Notes: generated by a model not told the origin, from the letters alone. Shown: positions 23,201 through 32,879, counted from the stretch's first letter. The stretch is DNA of 64,000 bases from Hsuehochloa calcarea (GCA_036346395.1 CM070604.1:47705662-47769661); one strand, 5' to 3'. A program made the numbers and translations.

Positions 23201-26200
23201 AACAGAGGAGCGAAAAGCTTGGAGTAGAGATAGCACAACCATAGGAAATATGCTTAGGGTCACCAGAGAGAGCGTGACACGTGTCCCGAGCTGAGATCAG
23301 CGACGATTGCATGTGTTTGCGTGTTGATATCGCAATGGTTAATATTAATCAATAAATGGAGAGAAGTATAAGATAACTATGTAGTAAAGTATTACATTAG
23401 AAGGGGAAGCAGCTGAGAGGGATCGATCAAGATTTGGGCATACTGTTGGAGGTTGAAGCAAAAAAACTATCACGATGAGAAGAGATAGAAGCCATACGAT
23501 TTGGTGGGGTAGCCGACGTGTGAGGAAATATAAGTTCAAGGTATGTCGCTCATGGTGTATCGGTGTATGCGTTAGTAAGGTACTATAATACATTATACCA
23601 TGCAAACTAATAAGATAATTTACCGCACACATAATCAACGTATTGCTTGAAATTAAATAGAGGTATATGTGCATGCATACAATTTGAAAAACAAAACTAA
23701 TAGAGTAAGAATAGGGGCATGCAACTACATGATCTATGCATGATGAAGAGTGGTTAGTTCTAAGAACTCCAACAACTTATTATACTCAATGATTTTGTTC
23801 AGTCAAAGCACATACTTCGATTACGTTCCTCAGGTTGTAATTTCTTTCAAGCTTCTATTGTCATTTCTAATGTTTAGGATATCTTAAAAGTCTAAATAAC
23901 ATACAAGATACGTAAATATATTATCAAATATTTATACAAACATTGAAACAAATCTAGCTGCACAAATGTGCGGGGCACCCTGCTAGTTATATTAATAAAC
24001 AAGAGGCCGGTAGAGTACTGGAAGAGAGTTTAGAACAATATAAGAGTTTTAATTACACGGTATAAATTGCTTCAAGCCCTTAGCCCCGGCTAGATTCCAA
24101 GTTCTTCCCTCGTCCTTTATCTTTGTCACTAGGTCGAGAGGGTTAGTCAACCTGTTCTAGAAGATTCTGGTGTTGCATTCCTTCCAGACCTCTCAGGTGG
24201 TTAGGATGATGACCGTTGTCATCACCCTCTTTGGGATACTCCCAACCTATTCATTTTGATCCACCAGTTCCCCATGTTGAAACTTTGTGGCCAGTTGGAA
24301 GGTTTGAGTTGAGTACAGCCGAGCCATTCTGCTATCTCATTCTAAACTCGTCTAGTATACTTATATTGAGAGACGAGGTGTAGGGCCACTTCCAGTGATT
24401 GTTTGCAAAGAGGACAAGTTCTATGGTTTGGCCATCCTCTCGCTTGTAGTCTGTCAGAAGTCCATAGGCGATTTTGGATAGTGACCTAGGCGAAGAATTT
24501 GGTTTTTGGGGGATGTTTTCCAAATTATTTTATTGTACTCGGTTGTTACTAAGCCGAGGAACTACATCCCGTAAGCTGATTTTGTTGTGTAAATGCCATG
24601 TGGGGTTAGTTTCCAGGTGATCTTGTCGGAAGCAATTGGATTGAGATTGACTGTGTTTATTCGTTCCCAAAGATGTAGGAATTGTTGCGCGTGCTAAGCG
24701 GTTAACAACCACCCCCCCCCCCCCCCCGCGTGCGCGTTTATGTCGAAGTCTTGAATCAAACGACCATCTTGGAGTGCCGCGCTTACTGTTATTTTTTTTC
24801 ATTCTAAACATTTGGAAAATCTTCGGGCGAGGTCACTGGGAGTTGAGCCATTTATCCATGGCGAGGACCAAAATTTGGCCTTTTTCCCATCACCTAGAAT
24901 GGTGGCTACGGCCCACCGAGAAGAGGTGACGGTCAACATCGTCGCACGGTAGATCCATACCTACCCAAGGTTTTTGATCTGCCTTCCATTATTGCTAGAG
25001 CCAACAAAGCCCGAGGGCCTGTGCAAATTTTTCAAGGTTGAGGACGCCCAGTCCTCCAAGTTGGGTTAGTCTGCAAACCCTGTCTCAGTTTATTTTGCAT
25101 TTCCCTCATGTGATTGTGTCTAAGCTGACCCAAAGGAACTAATGCCTAGCGCGGTCTAGGGCGTAGAGGATGCATTTGGGGGTATTAGTGCTGTAAAGTA
25201 GTAGGTCGGGATCGAGGTGAGCACCGATTTGACTAGGATGGTTCTACCAGCTGGTTTTAAATTTTTTGCCTGCCATCCCGCTAACTTGCTCCCTAAGTTA
25301 TCCAGAATGGGTTGGAAGTCCGTCCTCCTCAATCTTCTATGACTTAGCGGAAGCTACAGATATGTAAGCGGGAAGGTTGAACGGATTGCAGGAAAATCTT
25401 GGAGGACCGCATTGAGATCGATGTTGTCATGGTTGATCGGCACAACTGTGTTTTTTTAAGCTTGGTTTGTAGTCCCAAGACTTGACCAAAGATTCGAAGA
25501 ATTGTGGTCATTGTTATACGTAGTCCTTTGTCAGAGAAATGAAGATTGCCGCGTCATGAACGTACAGAGATGTCCTTAGCCTGGCGAACTGGCCCCATAT
25601 ACGCTCCAGGTGTCCCAGGTTAGTCGCCATCTCTAATAGTCTATTTAGCGGATCCATAGCCCGAATAAAGAGGAAAGGGGATAGAGGGTCTCCTTGTCTC
25701 AGGACCCTTCCATGGTTGATACTATTGTCCGGGATACCATTCAATAGTATCCTGGAAAAAGTAGTCCATTTGGATGGGAAGCCTCTTCTTTGCAGCAATT
25801 GGAACAGATAGTCCCATCGGATCGTGTTGAAAGCTTTGACTATGTCTAACTTAAGGAAGAGTCAGTGGTGGACCCAGGGCTAAAATTTAAGAGGTGCTAT
25901 TGGGCCACGCACTTCCTGCCTACCCAATTGTCGGTGCTGCCTACCTGTCGTATCGGCTGCCACACTACACACAGGCTTGTGCCATGCAGTGCTACTCGGT
26001 TGCCGCCGCTTCATGCCTGCGTGAGCTGCCCAGCACGCCCAAGCCCACGCCTGCACAATGGCCGTAGTGCTAGTCGCTAGGGTTCGCCATGATGTGGATT
26101 GGGGAATTTGTTAGGATTTAGAGTGGTACTCGATGTCTGGTGGGAAGAGAGAGCAGAGTTTGCGAGAGAGAGAGAGATGGGTTTGGTGGGCTTGGCCAGT

Positions 26201-29200
26201 TGACACAGGACAACAACAACCAGCACTTGGCTTGACGCAACTCATACAAGGGAATTTTGGACTAAATCATTTCTTTGTTCTTCTTCTACCCCAAAAGCAA
26301 CTAAGCTTTAAGCCATGTCGCCCAATGGATGGGGGGTGCTACGGGGGTACCTATGGTTCCACCGGTCGTAAGGGATGCTCTGCCCCCTGTAGCCCCCCTA
26401 TTGGGTCCGCCATTGGGAAGAGTGACAAGGTTTTTGAACTTGTGCAGTCCTCTTATCAAGTTTCGCACATACATGAAATTATCTGGGATGTTTTTTGTCT
26501 TGATAAAAGCACTTTGGCTTAAAGATATAAGGCTATTAAAAAACGACGACTGGTCAATCTGTAGTTTGGCTATTGGGTTGCATGTACCAACTAGTCCACC
26601 AAAAAACTTAAGATGATGAGGAAATGCGAATAATTTACTTATACTTCAACACTCTCCCTTGCATGTAGATTCCCTCGGGCTTAAGACGTAGAATAGAGGT
26701 GTGCTACAATTATTTTTTCTTTAATTGCGCCAACCAGGTCTTGAACTCAAGGTCTCTTGGCTCTTATACCATATTGAGTTGTATGTGAAGAGTTTTGCAC
26801 AATACTCTCTCATATCTATATCATGTAAAGTATACACATATATATAGAGTTACAGGAGGGAGAGGGAGAGAGCACAGAAAGTGAAAAAGAGGTTACAAGA
26901 AGCGCATGACTTGCATGGCACGTGGGAGCTGTTCAGGATGCACAAGAATCGGTCAGAGTCTGTTGTGATCTGAGCGTTGCACATCCACAAGACCAGGAGC
27001 TGTAGACTCTTTCCAACACCCCCCGCAGTTACAACGTCACTGGGAAGAACGTTGAGGCTGTGTCTGAACTCATGAAAGACCGATGATGGCAAGCCCTTGG
27101 TGAACACATCTGCATATTGGGAGCTAGAAGGAACATGCAGTACTTGAACTTCGCCAAGAGCAACACGATCCCGGACAAAATGCAAATCAATCTCCACATA
27201 CTTTGTTCTCTGGTGCTGAACTGGATTGCTAGAGAGATACATAGCACTGATGTTATCACAATAAACCATAGTAGCCCGTGTGGGAGGATGATGAAGCTCT
27301 GTCAAGAGCTGTCGGAGCCAACAAGATTCCTCTACGGCATTTGCAACAACGCGATATTCAGCCTCGGCGCTTGATCGGGAGATTGTGTGATGGCGTTTGG
27401 ATGACCAAGAAACAAGATTGTCACCAAGATAAACACAAAATCCGGACGTGGACTTCCTGGAATCGGGGCAACCAGCCTAGTCTGCATCGGAGTATGCTAT
27501 AAGGTCATGAGAAGGGGATTTGTGGATTTGTAGGCCGAAGTGAGATGTACCCTTAATGTACTGAAGGATACGTTTGGCGAGTTGGAAATGTGGTTCTCTT
27601 GGATCATACGTAAACAAGCAAATTTGTTGGACCGCGTAGGAGACATCCAGGCTCGATCTCGACTTCTCCTTGAGGAGATCGACATCGATAACAGGGAACA
27701 CAAAGAAGCCTTCAACGCCCTACACGTCAGCAGTACCAATGGCAGCTCTTCTTCTACTGATCGATCTGCTACTGATCGATCTGGTGACCGTGGTACAGAG
27801 GGCGGCAATCGTGGTGACCGCCCTCAAGGTGGACAGGGCGGCAGTCAAGCAAGATCGCGGCAACAACAACTATAATCGTGGTCGCGGCAAGAGCGGCCGC
27901 GGACGTGGTCGCGGTCGCGACGGAGGTCGCAACTCGGGTGGACGCGGCTCAGTCTCGCCACAGCAGCCGTGGATGGGATACTTTGCTCCCTGGGGTGCGC
28001 CATGGCCTCCACAGTGGCGCGCACCATGGGCTCCTAATGCCCCTGAAGTTCTTGGTGCACGGCCTGGCGCACCAACTCAAGCCTACCCTGTCATGTATTC
28101 CAATCAACAGGGCATACCTTCAGTACCTTCGTGGGATCACAACTCCATGCTCAACGCCGCCATGAGCAACATTGCTATGCATCAAACTCAACCCAACTCG
28201 AATTGGTACATGGACACCGGTGCATCCAACCATATCACTGGTGATGGTGGTAATCTCCTTTCCAAGTCTTATTCTACATCAAAGCATAATTCTCAGCATG
28301 TTGTTGTAGGAAATGGGTCTCATTTACCTATTGTTGGCACTGGCTCCACTATCCTTCCCACCAAAGCACATCCATTTCAGCTTAACAATGTTCTTATTTG
28401 TCCACAAATTGTCAAGAATCTTGTTTCTGTGCGTAAATTTACTAAAGATAATTCTTGTTCTGTTGAGTTTGATCGACGTGTGCAGAGTTATCGCTCATGA
28501 TGACTAACTGAAAGGTAGGAGAGATTAGAATAAATCTAGCAGAGAGAATAGGAAGGCTCTAATACCATGAAGAGTTTTGCACAACACACTCTCATATCTA
28601 TATCATGCAAAGTATACACATATATATATAGAGTTACAGGAGGGAGAGAGAGAGAGAGCACAGGAAGTGCAAAAGAGATTACAAGAAGCGCATGACTTGC
28701 ATGGCGTGTGGGAGCTGTTCAGGATGCACAAGAATCGGTCAGAGTCTGTTGTGATCCGAGCGTTGCGCATCCACAAGACCAGGAGCTGCAGACTCTTTTC
28801 AACAGTATGCACCAATCAATCCACCCAAAAACTTAAATTGATGAGGAAAGACAGACAACTAACTTATACTTCAACACTGACATCTTTTCTGCCCCATCCT
28901 TCTTCGCAACGAGGGAGATGGTCGCTGTGTGAATTAGCAATGTTTCTTACTCGTCAGTAGTGAGTACCGATTAGATTTGTCTAAGTACGACTTGTGATGA
29001 CTCGTCCATCACCAGTATGGACTGTATGGGTCTTGTGTGATTGCTCCAAACCCCAACCGGGGCTGTGGTTGTGCTGCATGCAGGCCTGTGCCTTCAGGGA
29101 TTCCTACGAGAAGTTCAGGAAGGCCGGAGCCGAGGTGATCGGCATCAGTGGCGATGACGCCGCCTCCCACAAGGTACTGAACCTGCTAGCAATCTGATTC

Positions 29201-29509
29201 TGATCAGCCCAGCCAATAACCATCTGTGAATGATCAAACTGCTGCATGCTCCCGTTGATTGATGTAATGCGATGCGATCGGCCCTTGCAGGCGTTCGCGA
29301 AGAAGTACAGGCTGCCGTTCACGCTGCTGAGCGACGAGGGGAACAGGGTGCGCAAGGAGTGGAGCGTGCCGTCGGACCTGTTCGGGACGCTGCCGGGGCG
29401 GCAGACGTACGTGCTGGACAAGAAGGGCGTCGTGCAGTACATCTACAACAACCAGTTCCAGCCCGAGAAGCACATCGACGAGACGCTCAAGATCCTGCAG
29501 AGCATATGA
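20202..29509 (+). CDS. PRXQ: Peroxiredoxin Q, chloroplast (4 exons)
   Basis: Coding exons are 20202-20411, 20491-20628, 29084-29173 and 29291-29509; all introns begin GT and end AG, and the exons join in frame to 218 codons, the usual PrxQ length. Residues 1-65 are Ser/Ala/Pro/Arg rich, a plastid transit peptide. The AhpC/TSA thioredoxin fold follows: PNFTLKDQDG, YFYPADETPGCTKQ, then ACAFRDSYEKF. Peroxidatic Cys113 and resolving Cys118 are spaced as in atypical 2-Cys PrxQ, which reduces peroxides in the thylakoid lumen/stroma using thioredoxin. The C-terminal part has LPGRQTYVLDK and ends near ILQSI. Exon 2 ends three codons after Cys113, so intron 2 (8,455 bp, full of transposons) separates the two catalytic cysteines. 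The exons have no stops or shifts. The start is the first ATG in a good context (CACGATGG). Confidence 0.93.
20905..23987 (+). mobile_element. Non-autonomous Helitron (3,083 bp)
   Basis: The 5' end is TCTATATATAATCTTATTAAA and the 3' end CTGCTAGT. They are flanked by A (20904) and T (23988), the insertion preference of Helitrons. Just before the 3' end, GTGCGGGGCAC forms the short subterminal hairpin. No Rep/helicase ORF exists, so the element would need a helper. The 5' third is extremely A/T rich with repeated CGAATTCCAAAATAAAA blocks. Removing it rejoins the LINE 3' end, which confirms the boundaries. Confidence 0.85.
21700..22980 (+). repeat. Internal ~720-bp direct duplication in the Helitron
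   Basis: The block starting AATAAAAATAAAAGTTATAACGAGGAT near 21723 recurs near 22443, followed by GTGTCAGAG/GTGTCCGAG, TCAAGGTCACGTGTTTCTATTG and the GACATTGACCCACGG/GACATTGATCCACGG stretch. Copies run to about 22260 and 22980. Nothing coding is recognised. Confidence 0.75.
24300..25862 (-). pseudogene. LINE ORF2 remnant: RT palm to zf-RVT domain
   Basis: From 25862 downward, LQRRGFPSKW and VLRQGDPLSPFLF mark RT; the catalytic YADD is altered to YVHDA at about 25560, an inactivating change. Around 24480-24340 the frames give the pattern of the zinc-binding domain found at the C terminus of plant L1 ORF2. The region between has many stops. Confidence 0.75.
25863..26415. mobile_element. Non-autonomous hAT element (553 bp)
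   Basis: The terminal inverted repeats are CAGTGGTGGACCCA at the left and TGGGTCCGCCATTG at the right, the hAT style. A perfect 8-bp TSD GGAAGAGT lies at 25855-25862 and 26416-26423. Excision in silico restores a continuous LINE RT reading across FLKLDIVKAF. No transposase. Confidence 0.9.
27019..27650 (-). pseudogene. Copia RT end and RNase H remnant
   Basis: The minus frames read VSYAVQQICLF, LAKRILQYIKGTSHFGL, IAYSDAD, then MVYCDNISAMYLSSNPVQH, HFVRDRVALGEVQVLHVPS and ADVFTKGLP, the standard copia RNase H series, ending at the PPT. At least two frame changes are needed. Confidence 0.85.
27655..28470 (+). pseudogene. Inverted copia gag C-terminus and protease
   Basis: The plus frame contains NREHKEAFNALHVSS, a Gly-Arg-rich basic tract (RGRGKSGRGRGRGRDGG), Pro/Trp-rich PWAPNAPEV, then the aspartic protease motif NWYMDTGASNHITGD and VRKFTKDN...SVEFD. 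A frame change is needed near 27850. Order and motifs are normal for copia Gag-PR, but the orientation is opposite to the LTR/PBS/PPT and RNase H that surround it. The uninterrupted frame 27670-28500 (276 codons) could be mistaken for a gene. Confidence 0.85.
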
Positions 29510-30592
29510 AAGATGCGACCGCAATGCAGAGTGCAGCTGCAGCCCAGTCCTTTTCCTCCTCCCCTGTCGTTGCAATCGTCCTGAAGATATATGTGCAGAG
29601 TTGCTTGATGTTCCAGTCTTGATCCGTTTTCGTTTTCTCTCAGACGTGTAGTCCGGTGAATCCAAATATTTAAGTGTGTCACTGTATATACAGGACATGC
29701 TAAGCTAAGTCATGGTTCGTAAGAACGTGGGTAAACTGTTGAGTTCCCCAATGTGGGATATATATTGCAAATGCTAGTGGCGTACAAAAATGAAGGGGAT
29801 ACTAGTGAGATGAACAATTATGAGTAAACGTAGTAAATACATATTTAAATTTTATGTGTAATTTAAATTATTATATAAATTTATGTGCAACAATGTTAAA
29901 ATGATAGATACATTAAAGATAGTATCTTAATTATTGATAATGTATTCCGAAAACCAAAAAATACGCACAAGTAGCAATCTTATGGGAAAAAAGTAACTAG
30001 ATTAGTAAAGCAAATTATGATAAAGATATTAGGATGTGCCATAAGTACGACGACTAGAGTCGATGCTTCAGCCCCTGCGGTGCATGCGCCGCTGGCAAGT
30101 GCGCGGCTCCTCTGTCTCTACACCGGCGATTTGACTACACAACTCTTGACGTACACGTTAATTATGCGATGGAAAACACGTATACAAGCACGGCACCTGT
30201 AAAATTTACTGGAACCGCCGCTGTGACCCCTCGGGTTAATTTGGCCGGATAAATACAAGTTAAGGTTTGGCATCATCATCAGGCGTGTTGGAATCGTGCA
30301 CGGCACATCGATCTTACGCAGTTACGCCTGCCACTGATTAACCTGAACCTGGCGGCGCTGTGCTACACTTTTTTTCTTTATCCAAACCGCAATGGGTAAT
30401 CTAATAACGAGAGTCCAGTTCCAATAACAAGAGAGTCCAATAACAAGAGAGTATAAATTAAATTTAATTATTGATTTGTTAATAATATAATAAATTTTAT
30501 TTATATTTATAATCTTTTTATAAGGGTATTATAGAATTTTCTTAACTAATGTTGAAAATATTACTCTTGTATCATAGGATCCCCGCATGCAC
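29510..30592. other. PrxQ 3' UTR and AT-rich intergenic sequence
   Basis: The 3' UTR probably covers about the first 200 bp. Beyond that the sequence is A/T rich with a small repeat CAATAACAAGAGAGT (30421-30452) and no gene. Confidence 0.5.
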
Positions 30593-30778
30593 AATTTTTG
30601 GCCCTATTGGCACATTTTCATCTCTTATTTGCAGAAATGGGCGTCTCCGAAAATCAATTACAAAAATAGCCCCCTGCTGTACAGCGGCCGTGCGGTGGGA
30701 GGCTATTTCTATATTTGATTTTCGAAGATGCCTATTTCTACAAATACGAGGTTAAATTATGATAATATGGCCAAAAAT
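30593..30778. mobile_element. Foldback MITE with long arms
   Basis: Arms of about 75-80 bp pair: TTTTTGGCC...GAAATGGGCGTCTCCGAAAA on the left with TTTTCGAAGATGCCTATTTC...GGCCAAAAA on the right. A GC-rich loop of about 28 bp centres on 30688. Non-coding. The TSD is ambiguous because the flanks are part of the palindrome. Confidence 0.65.
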
Positions 30779-31071
30779 TCATGGAGTGTAGTTGTCTAGG
30801 GGTATGTGTATCAAGGTGCCTCCGATTGAGCATAAACAAAGTTAGGAATAGGGTTCCTTTGTGGTTGGTACCTTCAAGAGAGACTCGTTAGGGTGCATGA
30901 AATCCGGTTTGCGTTGAGATGTTGCAGTGATTTCCTATTTTCGCGCTGGTGCAATCGGGAGTTGCTCAACTTTAGTACGAAAATAACTGAACATGCTAGC
31001 TTCCATTAGACAACGACTTCCTTAAGATATGTTTGATGCTTTCTAATTCGACTGATAAGCATGTAGCCAAT

Positions 31072-31219
31072 CAGTGGCGTAACTGTTCACAGGTCACACC
31101 TTGGGACGATCCGTTGATTTTGAGTTCAAATTGTTTTTTTTTCAAAGAAATTAATGTGACTTTTTGATCTTATACCTCGAGCCATTGCCCCGATAGCCCG
31201 AGGCTCAGCTTCGCCTCTG
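31072..31219. mobile_element. hAT-type MITE (148 bp)
   Basis: The termini CAGTGGCG and CGCCTCTG are inverted with one mismatch. A perfect 8-bp TSD TAGCCAAT lies at 31064-31071 and 31220-31227. Located about 570 bp upstream of the acidic protein gene. Confidence 0.85.
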
Positions 31220-31670
31220 TAGCCAATGCACATCATACTTGGGAAACATGCAGTGTCAGATCTATAAGAAAAACAACTTAGTATCCTCATACATATCATC
31301 ATATGTGTATAGAATCACTAAACTTATATTATGATATATACATATATGTATACAAGAGTTTTGATAAGATAAAATAAAATCGGACCCGGTGTGTACCGAG
31401 CCGTAAATGGAAACACGATCGTATTGACTTCCGGGTGTACCAACCAGGGCCAGGTGCATCTAGCAAATTTCTCTAGGAAACCAGCGTGGCCCACCTTGTA
31501 CGTGTAGTAGCATGAATAGTAAGAAAAGAAAATGGAAAAAAAAAAACCGGCATATCCATCAGAGCATCTCCCTCCTCCCACCGATACCCAGCATCTTCCC
31601 CTGATCCCCCTCTGCTTGGTCTCACCATCCAACGGCCCGGATTTAATCACCCACCTCCTCCTCCCCGCCA

Positions 31671-31677
31671 TTAAATA
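31671..31677 (+). promoter_or_regulatory. Possible TATA box
   Basis: TTAAATA within a C/T-rich stretch, 116 bp upstream of the chosen ATG at 31793 and the best TATA-like site there. Confidence 0.35.
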
Positions 31678-31792
31678 CCGCTTCCCCCCCTTCTTCCGAG
31701 TGCCCACTCGCTCCTCTCCGAAACAGAGCAAACGGAGAACTGAAGCAACCGCGAAATCCAAGAAACCCACCACCCTCGCCGGCGAGATCGAG

Positions 31793-32422
31793 ATGGACCT
31801 CCTAGAGCACCCCCTAGAGGCCGTAGCCTTCCGCCTCTACTCCCTCCCGGATGCCTCTGCCGCCGCTGGAGCCGCCACTTGGACATGCCTCGCAGCGTTA
31901 CTCGCTGCTGCCGCGGCCGCCGGCCTGTGGCGCCTCCGCTCTTCCACACCGGCCGCTATGACCACCACCTCGAATCCTTTGGATTTGGAGCCATCCCCGG
32001 CCCCACTATCACCGGATCCGGCGAGATCGTCGGAGAGAACACCGGAGTCGACCTCGTCGCCGGCGCCCTCGCCGAAGGAGAGGTACACGGCGTACTACTA
32101 CGACAGCATGTGCGTCGGATGTTGCGACGTGGACGGATACGACGAGGAGGAGGAGGAGGAGGAGGAGGAGGAGGAGGAGGCTCAGGATCTGGAAGATGAT
32201 GACGGCGTGTACGAGCCGTCAGAGACGGATCCTTTCGAATGGGAGGTAGTGAGGTCTCTGCCTCTCAGGACGACGGCGGCCGCGCAGATGGGGCGGTACC
32301 GGAAATCAACGGCGCTCAGCGGCAGCGTCGTGCGGCTGTGGGATCAGGGCACCGACGGGGGCTTAACGGCGGCGGCGAGCCCGCGGCGGAGGGGCAGAGT
32401 CGGCACCATCTCGGCCTTCTGA
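31793..32422 (+). CDS. Uncharacterised plant single-TM protein with poly-Glu tract
   Basis: An intronless 209-codon ORF. Residues 1-25 are amphipathic (MDLLEHPLEAVAFRLYSLPD), residues 26-46 form a hydrophobic Ala/Leu/Trp segment (probable membrane anchor) followed by Arg. A Ser/Pro-rich linker leads to ERYTAYYYDSMCVGCCDVDG, a run of 12 Glu, and a conserved-looking C-terminus DPFEWEVVRSLPL...RKSTALSGSVVRLWD that ends basic (PRRRGRVGTISAF). The EWEVxRSLPL and GSVVRLWD patterns suggest a plant family of unknown function that I cannot name. The frame is open upstream to 31532 but that part is U-rich leader-like; the ATG at 31793 (GAGATGG) begins the protein-like composition. AATAAA occurs at 32437. 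Confidence 0.75.
   Translation: MDLLEHPLEAVAFRLYSLPDASAAAGAATWTCLAALLAAAAAAGLWRLRSSTPAAMTTTSNPLDLEPSPAPLSPDPARSSERTPESTSSPAPSPKERYTAYYYDSMCVGCCDVDGYDEEEEEEEEEEEEAQDLEDDDGVYEPSETDPFEWEVVRSLPLRTTAAAQMGRYRKSTALSGSVVRLWDQGTDGGLTAAASPRRRGRVGTISAF
32144..32179 (+). repeat. (GAG)12 coding microsatellite
   Basis: Twelve uninterrupted GAG codons giving poly-Glu in the acidic TM protein. Confidence 0.95.
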
Positions 32423-32870
32423 ATTTCCAGAAGAACAATAAAACGGGAATCTTTGGTGGGGAAAAAATTGGTTTTTGTAGCTGCAAACCGTTCTAATATG
32501 TACATATGATTTTGCATTTTTGCCTTCAGTTTCACTTACAACTCGGCTTCTTGCCAAATGCTAATGAGCAATGACGCCTTAATTAATCAACTGCTGCAGT
32601 CTCATTCACTGCAAATGTAAGTTCCTGGGACAAACCATTGCCAACAGTAGCCAGTAGTAGGTTAGGAGGTGATAGGTATGGTGAAATGCATCGTTTTATC
32701 GATAGCTGATGACGGAATGCTTCCGATTACGTTTCTTGGTGACCACAAACGCCTCAACTCACTCACTTGGACACGCAAGTTTACTCATTGTGAATCACCT
32801 TCACCAACTTTTGCTGGCTATCCTCCAGAAGGACCTTCTTTGTCATTTTTCTAAAATATTATATTTTAAG
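32423..32870. other. 3' flank of acidic protein gene
   Basis: 3' UTR then unassigned sequence; no gene. Confidence 0.4.
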
Positions 32871-32879
32871 AAAAAATTA

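Larger units (their letters stand above)
26786..28804 (-). mobile_element. Deleted copia element with inverted interior (2,019 bp)
   Basis: LTRs 26786-27018 (233 bp) and 28568-28804 (237 bp) are near-identical direct repeats with TGAAGAG...CAACA ends. A perfect TSD GTATG occurs at 26781-26785 and 28805-28809. The minus-strand PBS TGGTATTAGAGCC adjoins the right LTR and a G-rich PPT (27019-27024) the left one, so the element is minus. From the 5' side: a gag start (MSDNSAHVD at 28498), then an inverted plus-strand gag-protease block, then minus-strand RT end and RNase H. Integrase and most of RT are deleted. Confidence 0.85.
26574..28879 (-). mobile_element. Small TRIM-like LTR element, split by a later copia insertion
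   Basis: A short LTR (26574-26651, TGGGTTGCATG...TACTTCAACA) recurs as TGAGTTGTATG (26775-26785) plus 28810-28879 (...TACTTCAACA), interrupted by the copia element at 26786-28809. Between the LTRs are about 120 bp with a minus-strand PBS (TGGTATAAGAGCC, just left of 26775), matching initiator-Met tRNA style. No coding capacity. The flanking bases (GCTAT and CTGAC) do not form a TSD, and about 60-75 bp of the LINE seem missing at the left junction. Confidence 0.55.
20872..28931 (-). mobile_element. 5'-truncated L1-type LINE in PrxQ intron 2, host of nested insertions
   Basis: The minus-strand element ends in a poly(A) (plus-strand T run 20872-20879) and is flanked by AATTAGCCATG (20861-20871) and AATTAGCAATG (28932-28942), an 11-bp TSD with one mismatch. 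LINE sequence remains at 20872-20904, 23988-25862, 26416-26573 and 28880-28931, about 2.1 kb. Protein motifs, 5' to 3' on the minus strand, are AKKDGAEKMS (28931-28880), QSAFIKTKNIPDN and FLKLDIVKAFNTIRWDY (26560-25820), RQGDPLSPFLF (near 25690), and a C-terminal zinc-binding RT domain (24523-24332). Inserted into it are a Helitron, an hAT MITE and a small LTR element. Confidence 0.8.

Noticed and set aside
24332..24523. Independent small gene on minus strand
   Set aside because: The sequence fits the zinc-binding C-terminal domain of the LINE RT, in the right order and orientation.
29234..29698. 154-codon minus ORF over PrxQ exon 4
   Set aside because: Antisense shadow of a GC-rich exon.
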